Shown: positions 51,302-63,760, counted from the first letter of the stretch. The stretch is DNA of 64,000 nucleotides from Devosia lucknowensis (GCF_900177655.1 NZ_FXWK01000002.1:1113510-1177509), one strand, 5' to 3'. Notes: generated by a model not told the origin, from the letters alone. Numbers and translations are program-made.

Positions 51302-52567
51302 GTGGCCCGTATCGTCGTCAAGTTTGGCGGAACATCCGTCGCCAGTGTCGAGCGCATCCGCAATGCGGCGCGCCACGTGAAGCGCGAGGTCGAAGCCGGC
51401 AACGAAGTTGCCGTCGTGGTTTCGGCCATGTCGGGCAAAACCAATGAACTCGTGGGCTGGGTCAACGAAGCCAGCAAATTCCACGACGCGCGCGAATACG
51501 ACGCGGTGGTCGCTTCGGGCGAACAGGTCACCGCCGGGCTCATGGCCATCGTGCTTTCGGAAATGGGCATCCAGTCGCGCAGCTTTGCCGGCTGGCAGGT
51601 GCCGATCCACACCGACGATGCGCACGGTGCGGCGCGGATCACAGATATCGATCCGACCGAGCTCGACAAGCGCATGGCGGATGGCTGGGTCCCCGTGATC
51701 ACCGGCTTCCAGGGCGTTTCTCCGCATGGGCGCATCACGACGCTCGGGCGCGGAGGCTCGGATACCTCGGCCGTAGCGGTGGCCGCCGCCGTCAAGGCGG
51801 ATCGGTGCGATATCTATACGGATGTGGACGGCGTTTACACGACCGACCCGCGCATCGTGCCCAAGGCTCGGCGCCTCACCAAGATTTCCTTCGAGGAAAT
51901 GCTGGAAATGGCCTCGCTCGGCGCCAAGGTGCTGATGATCCGCTCGGTGGAAATGGCCATGGCGCACAAGGTGCGTCTCACCGTACGCTCCAGTTTCGAT
52001 GACCCGGACGCGCCGCAGATCGCGCCCGACGGCACGCCCGGCGTTCCGGGCACTCTCGTCTGCGATGAGGAAGAGATCATGGAAAAGCAGATCGTTTCGG
52101 GCGTGACGCTCGCCAAGGCCGAGGCCAAGATCACCCTGCGCGACGTCAAGGACAATCCCGGTGTCGCCGCTGCCATCTTCGGGACGCTGGCCGACAAGGG
52201 CATCATCGTTGATATGATCGTGCAGAACATCGCCGATGACGGCGCCACCACAGATATAACCTTCACCGTGCCCGACAGCGAATACGACAAGGCCGTCAAG
52301 GCGCTGGAAGACAATGGCGGGCGCTTTGAATATGCGCGCCTGTCCGGCTCGAAGGGCGGGGCGAAGGTCTCGGTCGTCGGCGTGGGCATGCGCAGCCATG
52401 CCGGTGTGGCTTCCTCGATGTTCAAGGCCCTTGCCGACAAGGGCATCAATATCCAGCTGATCACGACGTCGGAAATCAAGACCTCGGTTCTGATCGATGA
52501 AGAATATGCCGAGCTTGCGGTTCGCGCTTTGCACACCTATTACGGTCTGGACAGACAGGACGCCTGA
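51302..52567 (+). CDS. lysC: Aspartate kinase
   Basis: A 421-residue aspartokinase, the first step of lysine, threonine and methionine synthesis. VVKFGGTSV at the N-terminus, then FQGVSPHGRITTLGRGGSDTSAVA and a C-terminal pair of ACT domains (from about 265) that bind feedback inhibitors. The start is a GTG with GGGGA upstream, fixed by the family N-terminus; the frame is open before it. It starts the lysC-ptsP-prfA-prmC run. Confidence 0.96.
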   Translation: MARIVVKFGGTSVASVERIRNAARHVKREVEAGNEVAVVVSAMSGKTNELVGWVNEASKFHDAREYDAVVASGEQVTAGLMAIVLSEMGIQSRSFAGWQVPIHTDDAHGAARITDIDPTELDKRMADGWVPVITGFQGVSPHGRITTLGRGGSDTSAVAVAAAVKADRCDIYTDVDGVYTTDPRIVPKARRLTKISFEEMLEMASLGAKVLMIRSVEMAMAHKVRLTVRSSFDDPDAPQIAPDGTPGVPGTLVCDEEEIMEKQIVSGVTLAKAEAKITLRDVKDNPGVAAAIFGTLADKGIIVDMIVQNIADDGATTDITFTVPDSEYDKAVKALEDNGGRFEYARLSGSKGGAKVSVVGVGMRSHAGVASSMFKALADKGINIQLITTSEIKTSVLIDEEYAELAVRALHTYYGLDRQDA

Positions 52568-52638
52568 TCCTTTTCGAGGGGAATAGGGCCGCGTCCTGAA
52601 ACAAGGGGGGCGGCTGTGCGGGCCGCCATTGACGAGGC

Positions 52639-54906
52639 ATGGTCACGACCATTGGCGGCCCACGGGTGCTGCTGAGGCAATTGCGCGAGACGATGGCGGA
52701 GCCGCTGGCTTCGCAGGCACGTCTCGACAAGATCGTCGACCTGATCGCCGACAATATGCGGGCCGACGTCTGCTCGTTCTACGTGCTGCGCGACGACGGC
52801 GCGCTCGAGCTGTTCGCCACCCACGGCCTCAAGGCCGAATCGGTCCACCTCACGACGCTTCGCCTCGGCGAGGGCCTGGTCGGCCTGATCGCAGCCGAAG
52901 CCGAGCCGCTTAGCCTCGACGATGCGCCCACCCATCCCGGCTTTGCCTATCGCCCGGAAACTGGCGAAGACCGGTATAATTCCTTTCTCGGGGTGCCGGT
53001 GCTGCGGGCCGGCCAGACGCTGGGCGTGCTCGTCGTGCAGAATGCCGAGCGCCGCCACTACGGCGAGGACGAGACCGAAGCGATGCTGACCACGGCCACA
53101 ATCCTGGCCGAGATGATCGCTACCAGCGACTTCGACAACCTCATCAAGCCGGGGTCCGATATCGACCTCAGGCGGCCTCGCATGTTCAACGGCGTCAGCT
53201 TCACCGACGGAATCGCCCTGGGAAAAGTGGTCCTCCACGACCCGCGCGTCGTCGTGACCAATTTCATCGCCGATGACACCGATGCCGAAAAGCAGCGGCT
53301 CGACGCGGCACTCGAGACCATGCGCGTGTCGATCGATGCCATGCTCGACCATGGCGACATGGCCGGCGGCTCGGACCACCGCGAGATTCTCGAAACTTAC
53401 CGCATGTTCGCCAATGACCGTGGCTGGGTGAACCGGCTCATGGAGGCGATCGACAACGGATTGTCGGCGGAAGCGGCAGTCGAGCGCGTGCAGAATGATA
53501 CGCGCGCGCGCATGCTGCGCCAGACCGATCCCTACATCCGCGACCGGCTGCACGATCTCGACGATCTGGCCAATCGGCTGCTGCGGGTGCTGACCAATAC
53601 CAGCCAGCCGGCGCAGCGCGAACTGCCCGATAACGCCATTCTCGTCGCCCGCAACATGGGGCCGGCGGAACTGCTCGAATACGATCGCACCAAGCTGCGG
53701 GGCGTGGTGCTGGAAGAAGGCGGCGCGACCGCGCATGTGGCCATCGTGGCGCGCTCGCTGGGCGTCGTTGCCGTGGGGCAGGCGCAGTCCATCGTCTCCA
53801 TGTGCGAGACCGGCGACGACATCATCATCGATGGTTCGGCCGGGCAGGTGCATCTGCGGCCTACGCCCGAGGTCGAACAGACCTATGTCGACAAGGTGCG
53901 CATTTCGGCCAAGCGCCGGGCACACTATGCGGCGCTCAAGAAAAAACCGAGCGTCACCCGTGACGGCGTGGAGATCACGCTGCTGCACAATTCGGGGCTG
54001 GTCGCAGACCTGCCGATGCTCGACGATACCGGGGCGGCCGGGGTGGGGCTGTTCCGCACCGAGCTGCAGTTCATGATCGCCAGTCGGCTGCCGCGCCTCA
54101 GGGAACAGGCCGACCTCTACGCCGAAGCGATGGCCATCGCCGGCGACCGGCCGATCGTGTTCCGTCTGCTCGATATCGGCGGCGACAAGGTCTTGCCCTA
54201 TCTTCGCGCGACGGCCGAGGAGAACCCGGCCATGGGTTACCGCTCGATCCGGCTCGGCCTCGACCGGCCCGGCCTCCTGCGCACGCAGGTGCGAGCGCTG
54301 TTGCAGGCCGCCAATGGCCGGGCGCTCAAGGTGCTGGTCCCCATGGTCACCGAGACCTTCGAGTTCGTGCTCACCCGGCAGGTGATAGACAAGGAAGTCG
54401 AGCGGATGAAGCGGGCGGGCCTGCCAGTGCCGTCGCGGCTCGAAGTGGGCGCCATGGTCGAGGTACCATCGCTGCTGTTCGAGCTCGACCAGATCCTGCC
54501 CGAAGCCGATTTCGTTTCCATCGGCTCGAACGATCTCGTCCAGTTCCTGACTGCGGCCGACCGCGCCAACCCGCGCGTTTCCAAAGCCTATGATCCCATC
54601 GCCCTGCCGCGTCTGCGAGCCATCCGGCTCGTCGTCGATGCGGCGGCGCGCCACAATGTGCCCGTCACCATGTGTGGCGAGCTTGCCGGCAAGCCCATGG
54701 AAGCGCTGGCGCTCATGGCCATCGGCATGACGCGGCTGTCCATGGGGCCGGCCTCGATCGGGCCGATCAAGGAAATGATCCTTAATCTTGATCTCAAGCC
54801 CATTCAGGACGCTGTCGCCGCGGCGCTTAGCGTCGGCGCCGACGGGCTCACGATCCGCAAATTGCTCACCCAATGGGTGGGAAAGCAGAACCTGCCGATG
54901 GGCTAG
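52639..54906 (+). CDS. ptsP: PTS-Ntr enzyme I (phosphoenolpyruvate-protein phosphotransferase)
   Basis: A 755-residue EI-Ntr. An N-terminal GAF domain (about 1-165) senses a small molecule, which in known cases is glutamine. The phosphohistidine domain has GGATAHVAIVARSLGV with His366, and the C-terminal PEP-binding barrel has FRTELQFM, RLLDIGGDK and GSNDLVQF. It passes phosphate from PEP to NPr and on to EIIA-Ntr, which control nitrogen, potassium and carbon stress. The start follows the lysC gene by 71 bases. Confidence 0.95.
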   Translation: MVTTIGGPRVLLRQLRETMAEPLASQARLDKIVDLIADNMRADVCSFYVLRDDGALELFATHGLKAESVHLTTLRLGEGLVGLIAAEAEPLSLDDAPTHPGFAYRPETGEDRYNSFLGVPVLRAGQTLGVLVVQNAERRHYGEDETEAMLTTATILAEMIATSDFDNLIKPGSDIDLRRPRMFNGVSFTDGIALGKVVLHDPRVVVTNFIADDTDAEKQRLDAALETMRVSIDAMLDHGDMAGGSDHREILETYRMFANDRGWVNRLMEAIDNGLSAEAAVERVQNDTRARMLRQTDPYIRDRLHDLDDLANRLLRVLTNTSQPAQRELPDNAILVARNMGPAELLEYDRTKLRGVVLEEGGATAHVAIVARSLGVVAVGQAQSIVSMCETGDDIIIDGSAGQVHLRPTPEVEQTYVDKVRISAKRRAHYAALKKKPSVTRDGVEITLLHNSGLVADLPMLDDTGAAGVGLFRTELQFMIASRLPRLREQADLYAEAMAIAGDRPIVFRLLDIGGDKVLPYLRATAEENPAMGYRSIRLGLDRPGLLRTQVRALLQAANGRALKVLVPMVTETFEFVLTRQVIDKEVERMKRAGLPVPSRLEVGAMVEVPSLLFELDQILPEADFVSIGSNDLVQFLTAADRANPRVSKAYDPIALPRLRAIRLVVDAAARHNVPVTMCGELAGKPMEALALMAIGMTRLSMGPASIGPIKEMILNLDLKPIQDAVAAALSVGADGLTIRKLLTQWVGKQNLPMG

Positions 54907-55086
54907 GCCGGGCAATGGCCGCTTGATGTTGGCGGTCAGCCTCATTAAACGCTCGGTGTCACCCCGGCGACGCTCGGGGTCCATGTTTTGAATTACCTGC
55001 AAGTCTGGCGTGTCGCGCCTGGATTTCGGCCAGCGCCGTAATGACTTGGTAGGTGTGACGAGGGCGTTGGCCCGCAGGAATAAACG

Positions 55087-56163
55087 ATGCCCAGCCTGCC
55101 CCAGGACAAGCTCGATGCGCTCGAAACCCGCTTCCAGTACATCGAAGCGGCACTGTCTGGCGGCGCCAGTCCGGACGAGTTGGCCAAGCTTTCCAAGGAA
55201 CATTCCGACCTCAGCGAGATCGTGGGCCAGATCACAGCCTACAAGAAGGCCCAGCGCGACCGGGCTGAAGCAGAGACGCTGCTCAAGGGCGGCGACAAGG
55301 AAATGGCCGAGATGGCCGAGGCCGAAATCGAGGCCCTCGACGAGGCTCTGGAAGGGCTCGAACAGTCCATCCGCATTCTGCTCCTGCCCAAGGACGAAGC
55401 CGACGAAAAGTCCATCATCCTCGAAATCCGCGGCGGCACCGGCGGCGATGAGGCCGCGCTGTTCGCCGGCGATCTCTTTCGCATGTACGAGCGCTATGCG
55501 GCGACCCGGGGCTGGAAGGTCACGGTCATGGAAGAGAGCCCCGGCGAAATGGGCGGCTTCAAGGAAATCATCGCCAATGTCTCGGGCAGGGGCGTTTACG
55601 CCCGCATGAAGTACGAGAGTGGCGTTCATCGCGTCCAGCGCGTTCCAGCCACCGAAGGATCGGGCCGCATTCACACGTCTGCGGCCACCGTGGCGGTGCT
55701 GCCCGAAGTCGAGGACATCGACATCGAAATCCGCAACGAGGATATCCGCATCGACACGATGCGCGCCTCGGGCGCGGGCGGGCAGCACGTCAATACGACG
55801 GACTCGGCGGTGCGTATCACCCATATCCCGACCGGCATCGTCGTGACGTCGGCGATGAAGTCGCAGCATCAGAACCGCGCGCAGGCCATGATCGTGCTGC
55901 GCTCGCGGCTCTACGAAATGCAGCGCGAGGAACGCGACAGCGCGCGTTCGGCAGAGCGCAAGGGGCAGGTGGGGTCGGGCGACCGGTCCGAGCGCATCCG
56001 CACCTATAATTTCCCCCAGGGTCGCGTCACCGATCACCGGATCAACCTCACGCTTTACAAGCTCGACAAGGTGGTGGCCGGTGAAGCGCTGGACGAGCTG
56101 ATCGAAGCGCTGATCACGGAGAACCAGGCGGCGCAGCTCGCGGCCATGGAGCAGGTCAACTGA
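55087..56163 (+). CDS. prfA: Peptide chain release factor 1
   Basis: A 358-residue RF1 that ends translation at UAA and UAG. The GGQ motif (residues 231-233, in [10 protein letters not shown]) enters the peptidyl transferase centre, and the PAT motif in [15 protein letters not shown] reads the stop codon. The Gln of GGQ is methylated by PrmC, whose gene begins two bases past its stop. Length is normal. Confidence 0.98.
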   Translation: MPSLPQDKLDALETRFQYIEAALSGGASPDELAKLSKEHSDLSEIVGQITAYKKAQRDRAEAETLLKGGDKEMAEMAEAEIEALDEALEGLEQSIRILLLPKDEADEKSIILEIRGGTGGDEAALFAGDLFRMYERYAATRGWKVTVMEESPGEMGGFKEIIANVSGRGVYARMKYESGVHRVQRVPATEGSGRIHTSAATVAVLPEVEDIDIEIRNEDIRIDTMRASGAGGQHVNTTDSAVRITHIPTGIVVTSAMKSQHQNRAQAMIVLRSRLYEMQREERDSARSAERKGQVGSGDRSERIRTYNFPQGRVTDHRINLTLYKLDKVVAGEALDELIEALITENQAAQLAAMEQVN

Positions 56164-56165
56164 GC

Positions 56166-57092
56166 ATGGATCCGAGCATAGGCGCGCTCTGGCGCGGCTG
56201 GCGTGACGTCCTTTCCCGTCTCGGTTTTCAAACCGCAGCGCTCGATGCCAAGCTGCTGGCCGGTCATGCTCTGGGTCTGGATGCGCTGGGCCTCGCCACG
56301 CGCGAGGGAGATGCCGTGTCGGATGCCGACGCGGCCCTGGTTGCCGCCTTGATGCAGCGCCGCATGAGTGGCGAGTCGGTCGGCCGCATCATCGGCATGC
56401 GCGAATTCTACGGATTGCCGTTTGCGCTCAGTCCAGCAACGCTCGAGCCACGCCCCGATACCGAACTGCTCGTCGATCTGGCGCTGAAGCAGTTGCCGCA
56501 AGGCGGGCATCTGCTCGATCTGGGCACCGGCAGCGGCTGCATTCCCATTGCGGTGCTGGCGAACCGCAAGGATGCGCGCGGCCTCGCAACCGATCTCAAT
56601 CCCGACGCGCTGGCGATGGCACGGGCGAATGCCGAGCGGAACGGCGTGGCGGATCGGCTGGATTTTGCGCAAGGAAACTGGTTCGAGGCGTTGGCCGGGG
56701 AAGGGGCCCAACAGCCGATGCTTTTTTCTCCTTCCCCTGCTTCAGCGGGAGGCCGGGTGGGGGTGTCGGAGGATGCATTTGACCTCATCCTCTCCAATCC
56801 CCCCTATATCGCTTCATCCACCGTCGACACCCTCTCACCCGAGGTCAAGGACTTCGACCCCCGCCTGGCACTCGATGGTGGTCCCGATGGGCTTGCGCCC
56901 TATCGCATCATCGCCGCCGAGGCGAAGGCCCATCTCTCGCCCTCTGGCGTCGTGCTGGTCGAAATCGGCTACGACCAGGCGGGGGATGTCGCGGCTTTGT
57001 TCGAGCATCACGCATTTGCCGGGATTGCCGTTCACAAAGACCTCAATGGCCTTGATCGTGTGATTTCGGCGCACCACTTGAAGGACAAGTAA
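56166..57092 (+). CDS. prmC: Release factor glutamine methyltransferase PrmC, with an unusual internal insert
   Basis: A 308-residue PrmC that methylates the GGQ glutamine of RF1 and RF2. Motif I is LLDLGTGSGCIPIAVLA; the catalytic NPPY is at residues 211-214. Ordinarily a stretch like GNWFEAL is followed within a few residues by FDLIxSNPPY. Here about 24 extra residues (179-203, including QQPMLFSPSPASAGGRVGVS) lie between. Their DNA matches a palindromic repeat found elsewhere in this window. The frame stays open and other motifs are intact, so the enzyme is probably functional with a surface loop. The gene follows prfA by two bases. Confidence 0.93.
   Translation: MDPSIGALWRGWRDVLSRLGFQTAALDAKLLAGHALGLDALGLATREGDAVSDADAALVAALMQRRMSGESVGRIIGMREFYGLPFALSPATLEPRPDTELLVDLALKQLPQGGHLLDLGTGSGCIPIAVLANRKDARGLATDLNPDALAMARANAERNGVADRLDFAQGNWFEALAGEGAQQPMLFSPSPASAGGRVGVSEDAFDLILSNPPYIASSTVDTLSPEVKDFDPRLALDGGPDGLAPYRIIAAEAKAHLSPSGVVLVEIGYDQAGDVAALFEHHAFAGIAVHKDLNGLDRVISAHHLKDK
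56728..56768. repeat. Palindromic repeat copy inside prmC
   Basis: Bases CTCCTTCCCCTGCTTC and AGCGGGAGGCCGGGTGGG align closely with the intergenic element at 25137-25173 (CTCCTCCCCCTTCGTC and AGGGGGAGGTTGGGTGGG). The stem is weaker because of drift. It is translated in frame. Confidence 0.65.
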
Positions 57093-57436
57093 ATCGTCCG
57101 AACGGCCACATTACAATTTGTGCTGGCCAAGCCCGGGCGAAGCGGCTAATTTAGCGATGCTGTCAATGGCGCATCATGGGCGCCGCGGCGATCACACCCG
57201 ATCCAGATGTATGCAGCTGCGAAGAGCAGCGCGGTTCCGGCGATCCGGAACGACGCGAGGGACGGGACGGAACTTCCGTAGGTTGCCGCCGACCGCATTC
57301 GGTCTTCATGAAGCCAGACCAATCCCCGCACGGTGCGCAGTTATCACCGCCGGGGTCGCGGGACGGATCGGGCCAAATTGCACCGATCGACCCCATGATG
57401 TGACGCTTAACTTCTAGAGTTAGACAAAGCGACCCG
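57093..57436. other. Intergenic region after prmC
   Basis: No sure gene in 344 bases. A 61-residue minus-strand frame (57146-57331) has one hydrophobic stretch but no other support. A near-palindrome TAACTTCTAGAGTTA lies just before the next gene and may hold its promoter. Confidence 0.4.
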
Positions 57437-58039
57437 ATGAGACCTAACCAGAACAAGAACCGGCAGCGTGGCCGGAACGGCGGACGCAAGCATGTCAATC
57501 CGCTGTCGCGCAATTACGAAAGCAACGGCCCCGATGTGAAGGTGCGCGGCAACGCCGCCCATGTCGCCGAAAAATACCTGCAGCTGGCGCGCGATGCCCA
57601 ATCTTCGGGCGACTCGGTCATGGCCGAGAATTACCTCCAGCATGCCGAGCATTATTTCCGCATCGTTTCTTCCGCCCAGCAGGCCCTGAATGGCCAGCGG
57701 GACGGACAGAACCCGGACGAAGTCGATTTCGACGACGACGCCAACGACGTCAATTCGCGCTTCTCCTCGCCCCAGCCGCAACACCAGGTTCAGCAGGGTA
57801 ATGAGAACGAGATCGAATCGGCCAAGCCCGAAGTGCAGCAGCAGCCCCAACCGGCCGATGAGCCGGTCGCCGCTGCCCCGGTGGACGGCGATGCCGAGCA
57901 GGCACCGCGCAAGCCGCGCGAACGGCGTCCGCGACGCCGCCGGCCGGCTGGGGGTGAAGGTGCTGCCGATCCGGCGAGCGCCGAGCAACCCGATGTTCCG
58001 GGCCTGCCGGCTTTCCTCACTGGAAACGCTGCCGAGTAA
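57437..58039 (+). CDS. DUF4167 domain protein
   Basis: A 200-residue protein. The first 85 residues form the DUF4167 domain, rich in basic residues at the N-terminus (MRPNQNKNRQRGRNGGRKH) and with the SRNYESNGPDVKVRGNAAHVAEKY block. The rest is Gln/Pro/Ala-rich low complexity ending in Arg-rich and Ala/Glu segments. The family is alphaproteobacterial and of unknown function; RNA binding is likely by charge. It is nearly always located between prmC and clpB. Confidence 0.9.
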   Translation: MRPNQNKNRQRGRNGGRKHVNPLSRNYESNGPDVKVRGNAAHVAEKYLQLARDAQSSGDSVMAENYLQHAEHYFRIVSSAQQALNGQRDGQNPDEVDFDDDANDVNSRFSSPQPQHQVQQGNENEIESAKPEVQQQPQPADEPVAAAPVDGDAEQAPRKPRERRPRRRRPAGGEGAADPASAEQPDVPGLPAFLTGNAAE

Positions 58040-58043
58040 ACAG

Positions 58044-58069
58044 AAGCCGGGCCAAGTGCCCGGCTTTTT
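58044..58069 (+). terminator. Rho-independent terminator after the DUF4167 gene
   Basis: A perfect stem AAGCCGGGC / GCCCGGCTT with loop CAAGT and a T run. It starts four bases past the stop. Confidence 0.92.
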
Positions 58070-58244
58070 CGTTTTCCGAGCGCGTGCCCTGGGACCGACT
58101 TTTTGTGCCTCTCCCCTTTTGTTCGGCCCGCCAGCACTTACATAATCGGGCGAAGGAATGTGCCGATCCGGGCATTCCTCAAACGACGCTTCCGCCGCTC
58201 TCTGGCGCTTCGGGCCAGGGGACGGGCGAGACAAGGAGAGTTGC

Positions 58245-60860
<2,616 letters not shown>

Positions 60861-60876
60861 GGCTCTGTTCAAACAT

Positions 60877-60908
60877 GAAGGCCGGTCTAATGACCGGCCT
60901 TCTTCTTG
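60877..60908 (+). terminator. Rho-independent terminator after clpB
   Basis: An 11-bp perfect stem GAAGGCCGGTC / GACCGGCCTTC, loop TAAT, followed by TTCTTG. Confidence 0.88.
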
Positions 60909-60961
60909 TGTTCATGCCGATTCTGTAATAGAACAAAAACAGAACTTAGGTGGAGGGCGTG

Positions 60962-61300
60962 ATGGCCGACAAGCTTGACTACATCGAGTTTCCCTCGACG
61001 GACCGTGCCGCGAGCAGTGCGTTCTTCGAGGCCGCCTTTGGCTGGGGTATCACCAGCTATGGTCCGATCTACGATGGCATCGAGGGAGCGGGGATCGATG
61101 GCGGTGTCGATGCCAGTGCCGATCGCGTCGCGACGACCATGGCCATCGTGCGCACCAGCGATCTCGATGCGGCCGAGCAGAGGGTGCTGGCGGCCGGTGG
61201 CATCATCACGCGAGCGCAATTCGATTTTCCGGGCGGGAGGCGCTTTCACTTCCGCGAGCCGGGCGGCAACGAGCTCGCCGTCTATGTTGCCCGCGACTAG
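60962..61300 (+). CDS. VOC (glyoxalase/bleomycin resistance) family protein
   Basis: A 112-residue single VOC module. LDYIEFPSTDRAASSAFFEAAFGW and FREPGGNELAVYV are the two conserved ends; the Glu in GGNELAVY is a usual metal ligand. Active enzymes are dimers of such modules. The ATG at 60962 follows an AGGTGGAGG. The substrate is unknown. Its stop directly abuts the stop of the convergent M23 peptidase gene. Confidence 0.88.
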   Translation: MADKLDYIEFPSTDRAASSAFFEAAFGWGITSYGPIYDGIEGAGIDGGVDASADRVATTMAIVRTSDLDAAEQRVLAAGGIITRAQFDFPGGRRFHFREPGGNELAVYVARD

Positions 61301-63277
61301 TTATTGCGCCTGAGCAACCGTGACCGGGGCGGGTTCACGCGCCATGAGGTCGTTGATCTGGGCGATCGTCTGGTCGAACTCGTCCCGATACTGGGCGGCC
61401 AGAACATTGTCCTTAGGCAGTTTGACGCTGAGCGGGTCGACCAGGTTGCCGTTGATCAGGATCTCGAAATGCAGGTGCGGGCCAGTCGACTGGCCGGTCG
61501 AGCCGACATAGCCGATCACCTGGCCCTGGCGGACGCGACTGCCGGCGCCGAGGCCGTCGACAAAGCGCGACAGGTGCCCATATGCCGTCTCGTAGCCGTT
61601 CACGTGCTGAATTTCGATCTTGTTGCCGTAGCCCGACTGCCATTTGTAGTAGCTGATGACACCATCGCCGGCTGCGTAGATCGGGGTGCCGGTGCGGGCC
61701 GCGAGATCGACGCCGGTATGGAGCTTGCGGGTCTTGAAGATAGGGTGGATGCGATAGCCGAAGCGCGAACGGAGCGTACCGCCGCCTTCCAGAGGGCGAC
61801 GGTTGAGGAAGCGCTTGCCGGTCTCGCCATCCGGATCGTAGAAATCGACGGTGCCATCGTCGGTGGAGAACCGGTAAAGCTCGCGCTTGCTGCCCGAGAG
61901 GTTGAGGCTCACATAGAGCAGCTCGTCCTCGCCGCCCGTGCCCGTTTCACCGGCTTCCAGGATCTCGATCGTGTCGCCCGCGGTGATGCGCTTGGTCATG
62001 TCGATATCATAGGCAAACATGCCGATAATGCGCTCGATGGTCTCGTCGCTGAGGTCGTGCTTGCGGCCCGTTTCCCAGATGGACCGGTAGACGGTGGGCA
62101 GGTTGCCCACATTGATCTGCTCGACGTCCTCGGTCGGAAATTCGACCCAGTCCGGCTGCAGGCCGACGACATACTGGCCGTTGTCGCTCAGGGCGACGGT
62201 CGCGATATGACGCTCACCGGGCGCGCCGTCGGGCCGGTAGATCGACATGCGATAGGGGACCAGGCTGTCCCCCGACTGCGACAGCGGCCCGTAAAGGATG
62301 CGCAGGCGCAGGCCCGTCGGGAGGCCGCCAGCCGGAATGAGATTGGCCAGTGTATTTTCCACCATGCCGACCTGCGCGGCGGTAAAGCCATTGCGCAGCA
62401 GGCTGTCGCGCAACGGTCCTTCCTCCCGAACGGTCAGAAAGCGTTCGGTGCGGCCCATGCCTTCACCGGATGCCTGGGTCGATTTGGGAACGACGGTGAC
62501 GTTCTCGGCCACGCCGCTGACAGCGGAGGCAGAAGCGGAAAGATCCTGAACGCTTGGCGCCAGCGACGCATACGCAAGCGCCGGGATGCCGCCATCGACC
62601 GAAACGTCCGCGATCGCCATGGTGCGCACGAATTCGGCGGCACTCTGATCGGTCACGGCGCGGGTCGGCACGAAATTGGCTGGCATGCCGGACTGGCTGA
62701 CGGCCACCTCGCCGTCGACATCGGTGCCATAGACGTCGGTGGCGATATCGAGCGCTGCACTGGTAATAGGCTGCGTCTTGTTCAGAATGGCCACCGGATC
62801 ATAGGCTGGGACATCCGCGGAGAGTGATGTGCCCGTGGTCGCGAGGGTGGCGCGAATGCGAACGAAAGGCTGGTTGCGGATGATCTCGCGACCATCGACG
62901 GTCTGGCGGGTCGAGGCTTCAATGATTTCCTTGTCGGACCGTGTGGCGGCGACCGGGCGCAGCCGGGACGTCTTGGACGTCAGATCCGTCGCCATCTGCT
63001 GGTTGACTTTGGGGGCGGCCAGATTGAGCGCCGCATAGGCAGTAGAGAACGTGTCCTGGCCCTGGAAGGATACATAGAGCGCAGCGCCCATCAGCAGGAC
63101 GCTGGTCAGGCCTGTCATAACGGTGCCGCTGAGCCAGGCGAAGCTGAGTTCGCGCCCTTGCGGGATTTCACCGTCGGTGGACTGTACGGTCAGAGCCGGG
63201 CTGTCCTCGAAACCGGTGGAATGCAGCAGTGCTACATGGCGTCGTCTTTGCGTTGCGTTCAACGCTTCATCCTTCAA
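61301..63277 (-). CDS. M23 family peptidoglycan metallopeptidase
   Basis: A 658-residue membrane-anchored peptidase. One helix (about 50-70, in WLSGTVMTGLTSVLLMGAALY) places the rest in the periplasm. The C-terminal lysostaphin-like domain has HTGVDLAA (His520, Asp524), GHLSRF and HLHFEI (His601, His603), the zinc ligands. The middle has LysM-like or OapA-like modules (AQVGMVENTLANLI and GDTIEILEAGE). It should cut peptide cross-links during cell growth or division. Close relatives exist in most Rhizobiales. Confidence 0.92.
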   Translation of the reverse strand: MKDEALNATQRRRHVALLHSTGFEDSPALTVQSTDGEIPQGRELSFAWLSGTVMTGLTSVLLMGAALYVSFQGQDTFSTAYAALNLAAPKVNQQMATDLTSKTSRLRPVAATRSDKEIIEASTRQTVDGREIIRNQPFVRIRATLATTGTSLSADVPAYDPVAILNKTQPITSAALDIATDVYGTDVDGEVAVSQSGMPANFVPTRAVTDQSAAEFVRTMAIADVSVDGGIPALAYASLAPSVQDLSASASAVSGVAENVTVVPKSTQASGEGMGRTERFLTVREEGPLRDSLLRNGFTAAQVGMVENTLANLIPAGGLPTGLRLRILYGPLSQSGDSLVPYRMSIYRPDGAPGERHIATVALSDNGQYVVGLQPDWVEFPTEDVEQINVGNLPTVYRSIWETGRKHDLSDETIERIIGMFAYDIDMTKRITAGDTIEILEAGETGTGGEDELLYVSLNLSGSKRELYRFSTDDGTVDFYDPDGETGKRFLNRRPLEGGGTLRSRFGYRIHPIFKTRKLHTGVDLAARTGTPIYAAGDGVISYYKWQSGYGNKIEIQHVNGYETAYGHLSRFVDGLGAGSRVRQGQVIGYVGSTGQSTGPHLHFEILINGNLVDPLSVKLPKDNVLAAQYRDEFDQTIAQINDLMAREPAPVTVAQAQ

Positions 63278-63731
63278 ACCATGGTCAGGGTCGGTTCTGC
63301 AGCCGGTCTTGGCCAGCTCTGGTGCTCACGCGCCGCGCGTAACCTACGTAGGCGCGCGCATGTTCGCAATACTTGCGCCTATCGACCACAAATGCGGCAA
63401 AACTGGGAGTCGCGGCCTTTTCCCTGCATGCCGCTGCGGGGTGCACCGAAAAGGCGGTCGCCACCAAAATCTATCCCCAGGCGCGGCAAAGCCCTTTAAT
63501 CTCCGGCGCCTTGGTCGAGTTATCCACATTGCGGACTGAGCCCGAACAAGAAAAATGGCATTTTTTCATGAGGGGGCTTCCCAAGCGAAAAGCCTGCCCC
63601 TATAACCCGCCCATCGCTAAAGAGCGCGGCGCCAAACGGCGGCGAACTTGGAAGCAAACCATTGAAACGAAATGAAAATTTGGTTTCGGGTTTTCGAGTT
63701 TCGGATCAAAACGAAAAACGAAAATAGGGTG
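63278..63731. other. Non-coding region upstream of the rRNA operon
   Basis: No gene is supported. It contains a perfect DnaA-box sequence TTATCCACA (63520-63528) and a weaker CTATCCCCA (63472-63480), a palindrome CCTACGTAGG (63343-63352) flanked by GCGCG arms, and an AT-rich stretch from about 63660 that could be the UP element of the rRNA promoter. Confidence 0.5.
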
Positions 63732-63760
63732 TTGACAGACGAAAACGTCTCGATTAAAAC
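63732..63760 (+). promoter_or_regulatory. Strong rRNA operon promoter
   Basis: A consensus -35 TTGACA at 63732-63737 and a -10 near 63754-63760 (TTAAAA or TAAAAC, 16-17 base spacing), preceded by AT-rich DNA. Position and the downstream leader show that it serves the ribosomal RNA operon. Confidence 0.7.

Noticed and set aside
52540..56037. 1165-codon open frame antisense to ptsP and prfA
   Set aside because: Same codon-bias effect; its translation is His/Asp/Arg-rich without domains, and both sense genes are certain.
57146..57331. Small 61-codon membrane-like gene on the minus strand after prmC
   Set aside because: One hydrophobic stretch only, no ribosome-binding site and no conserved context; not supported as a gene.
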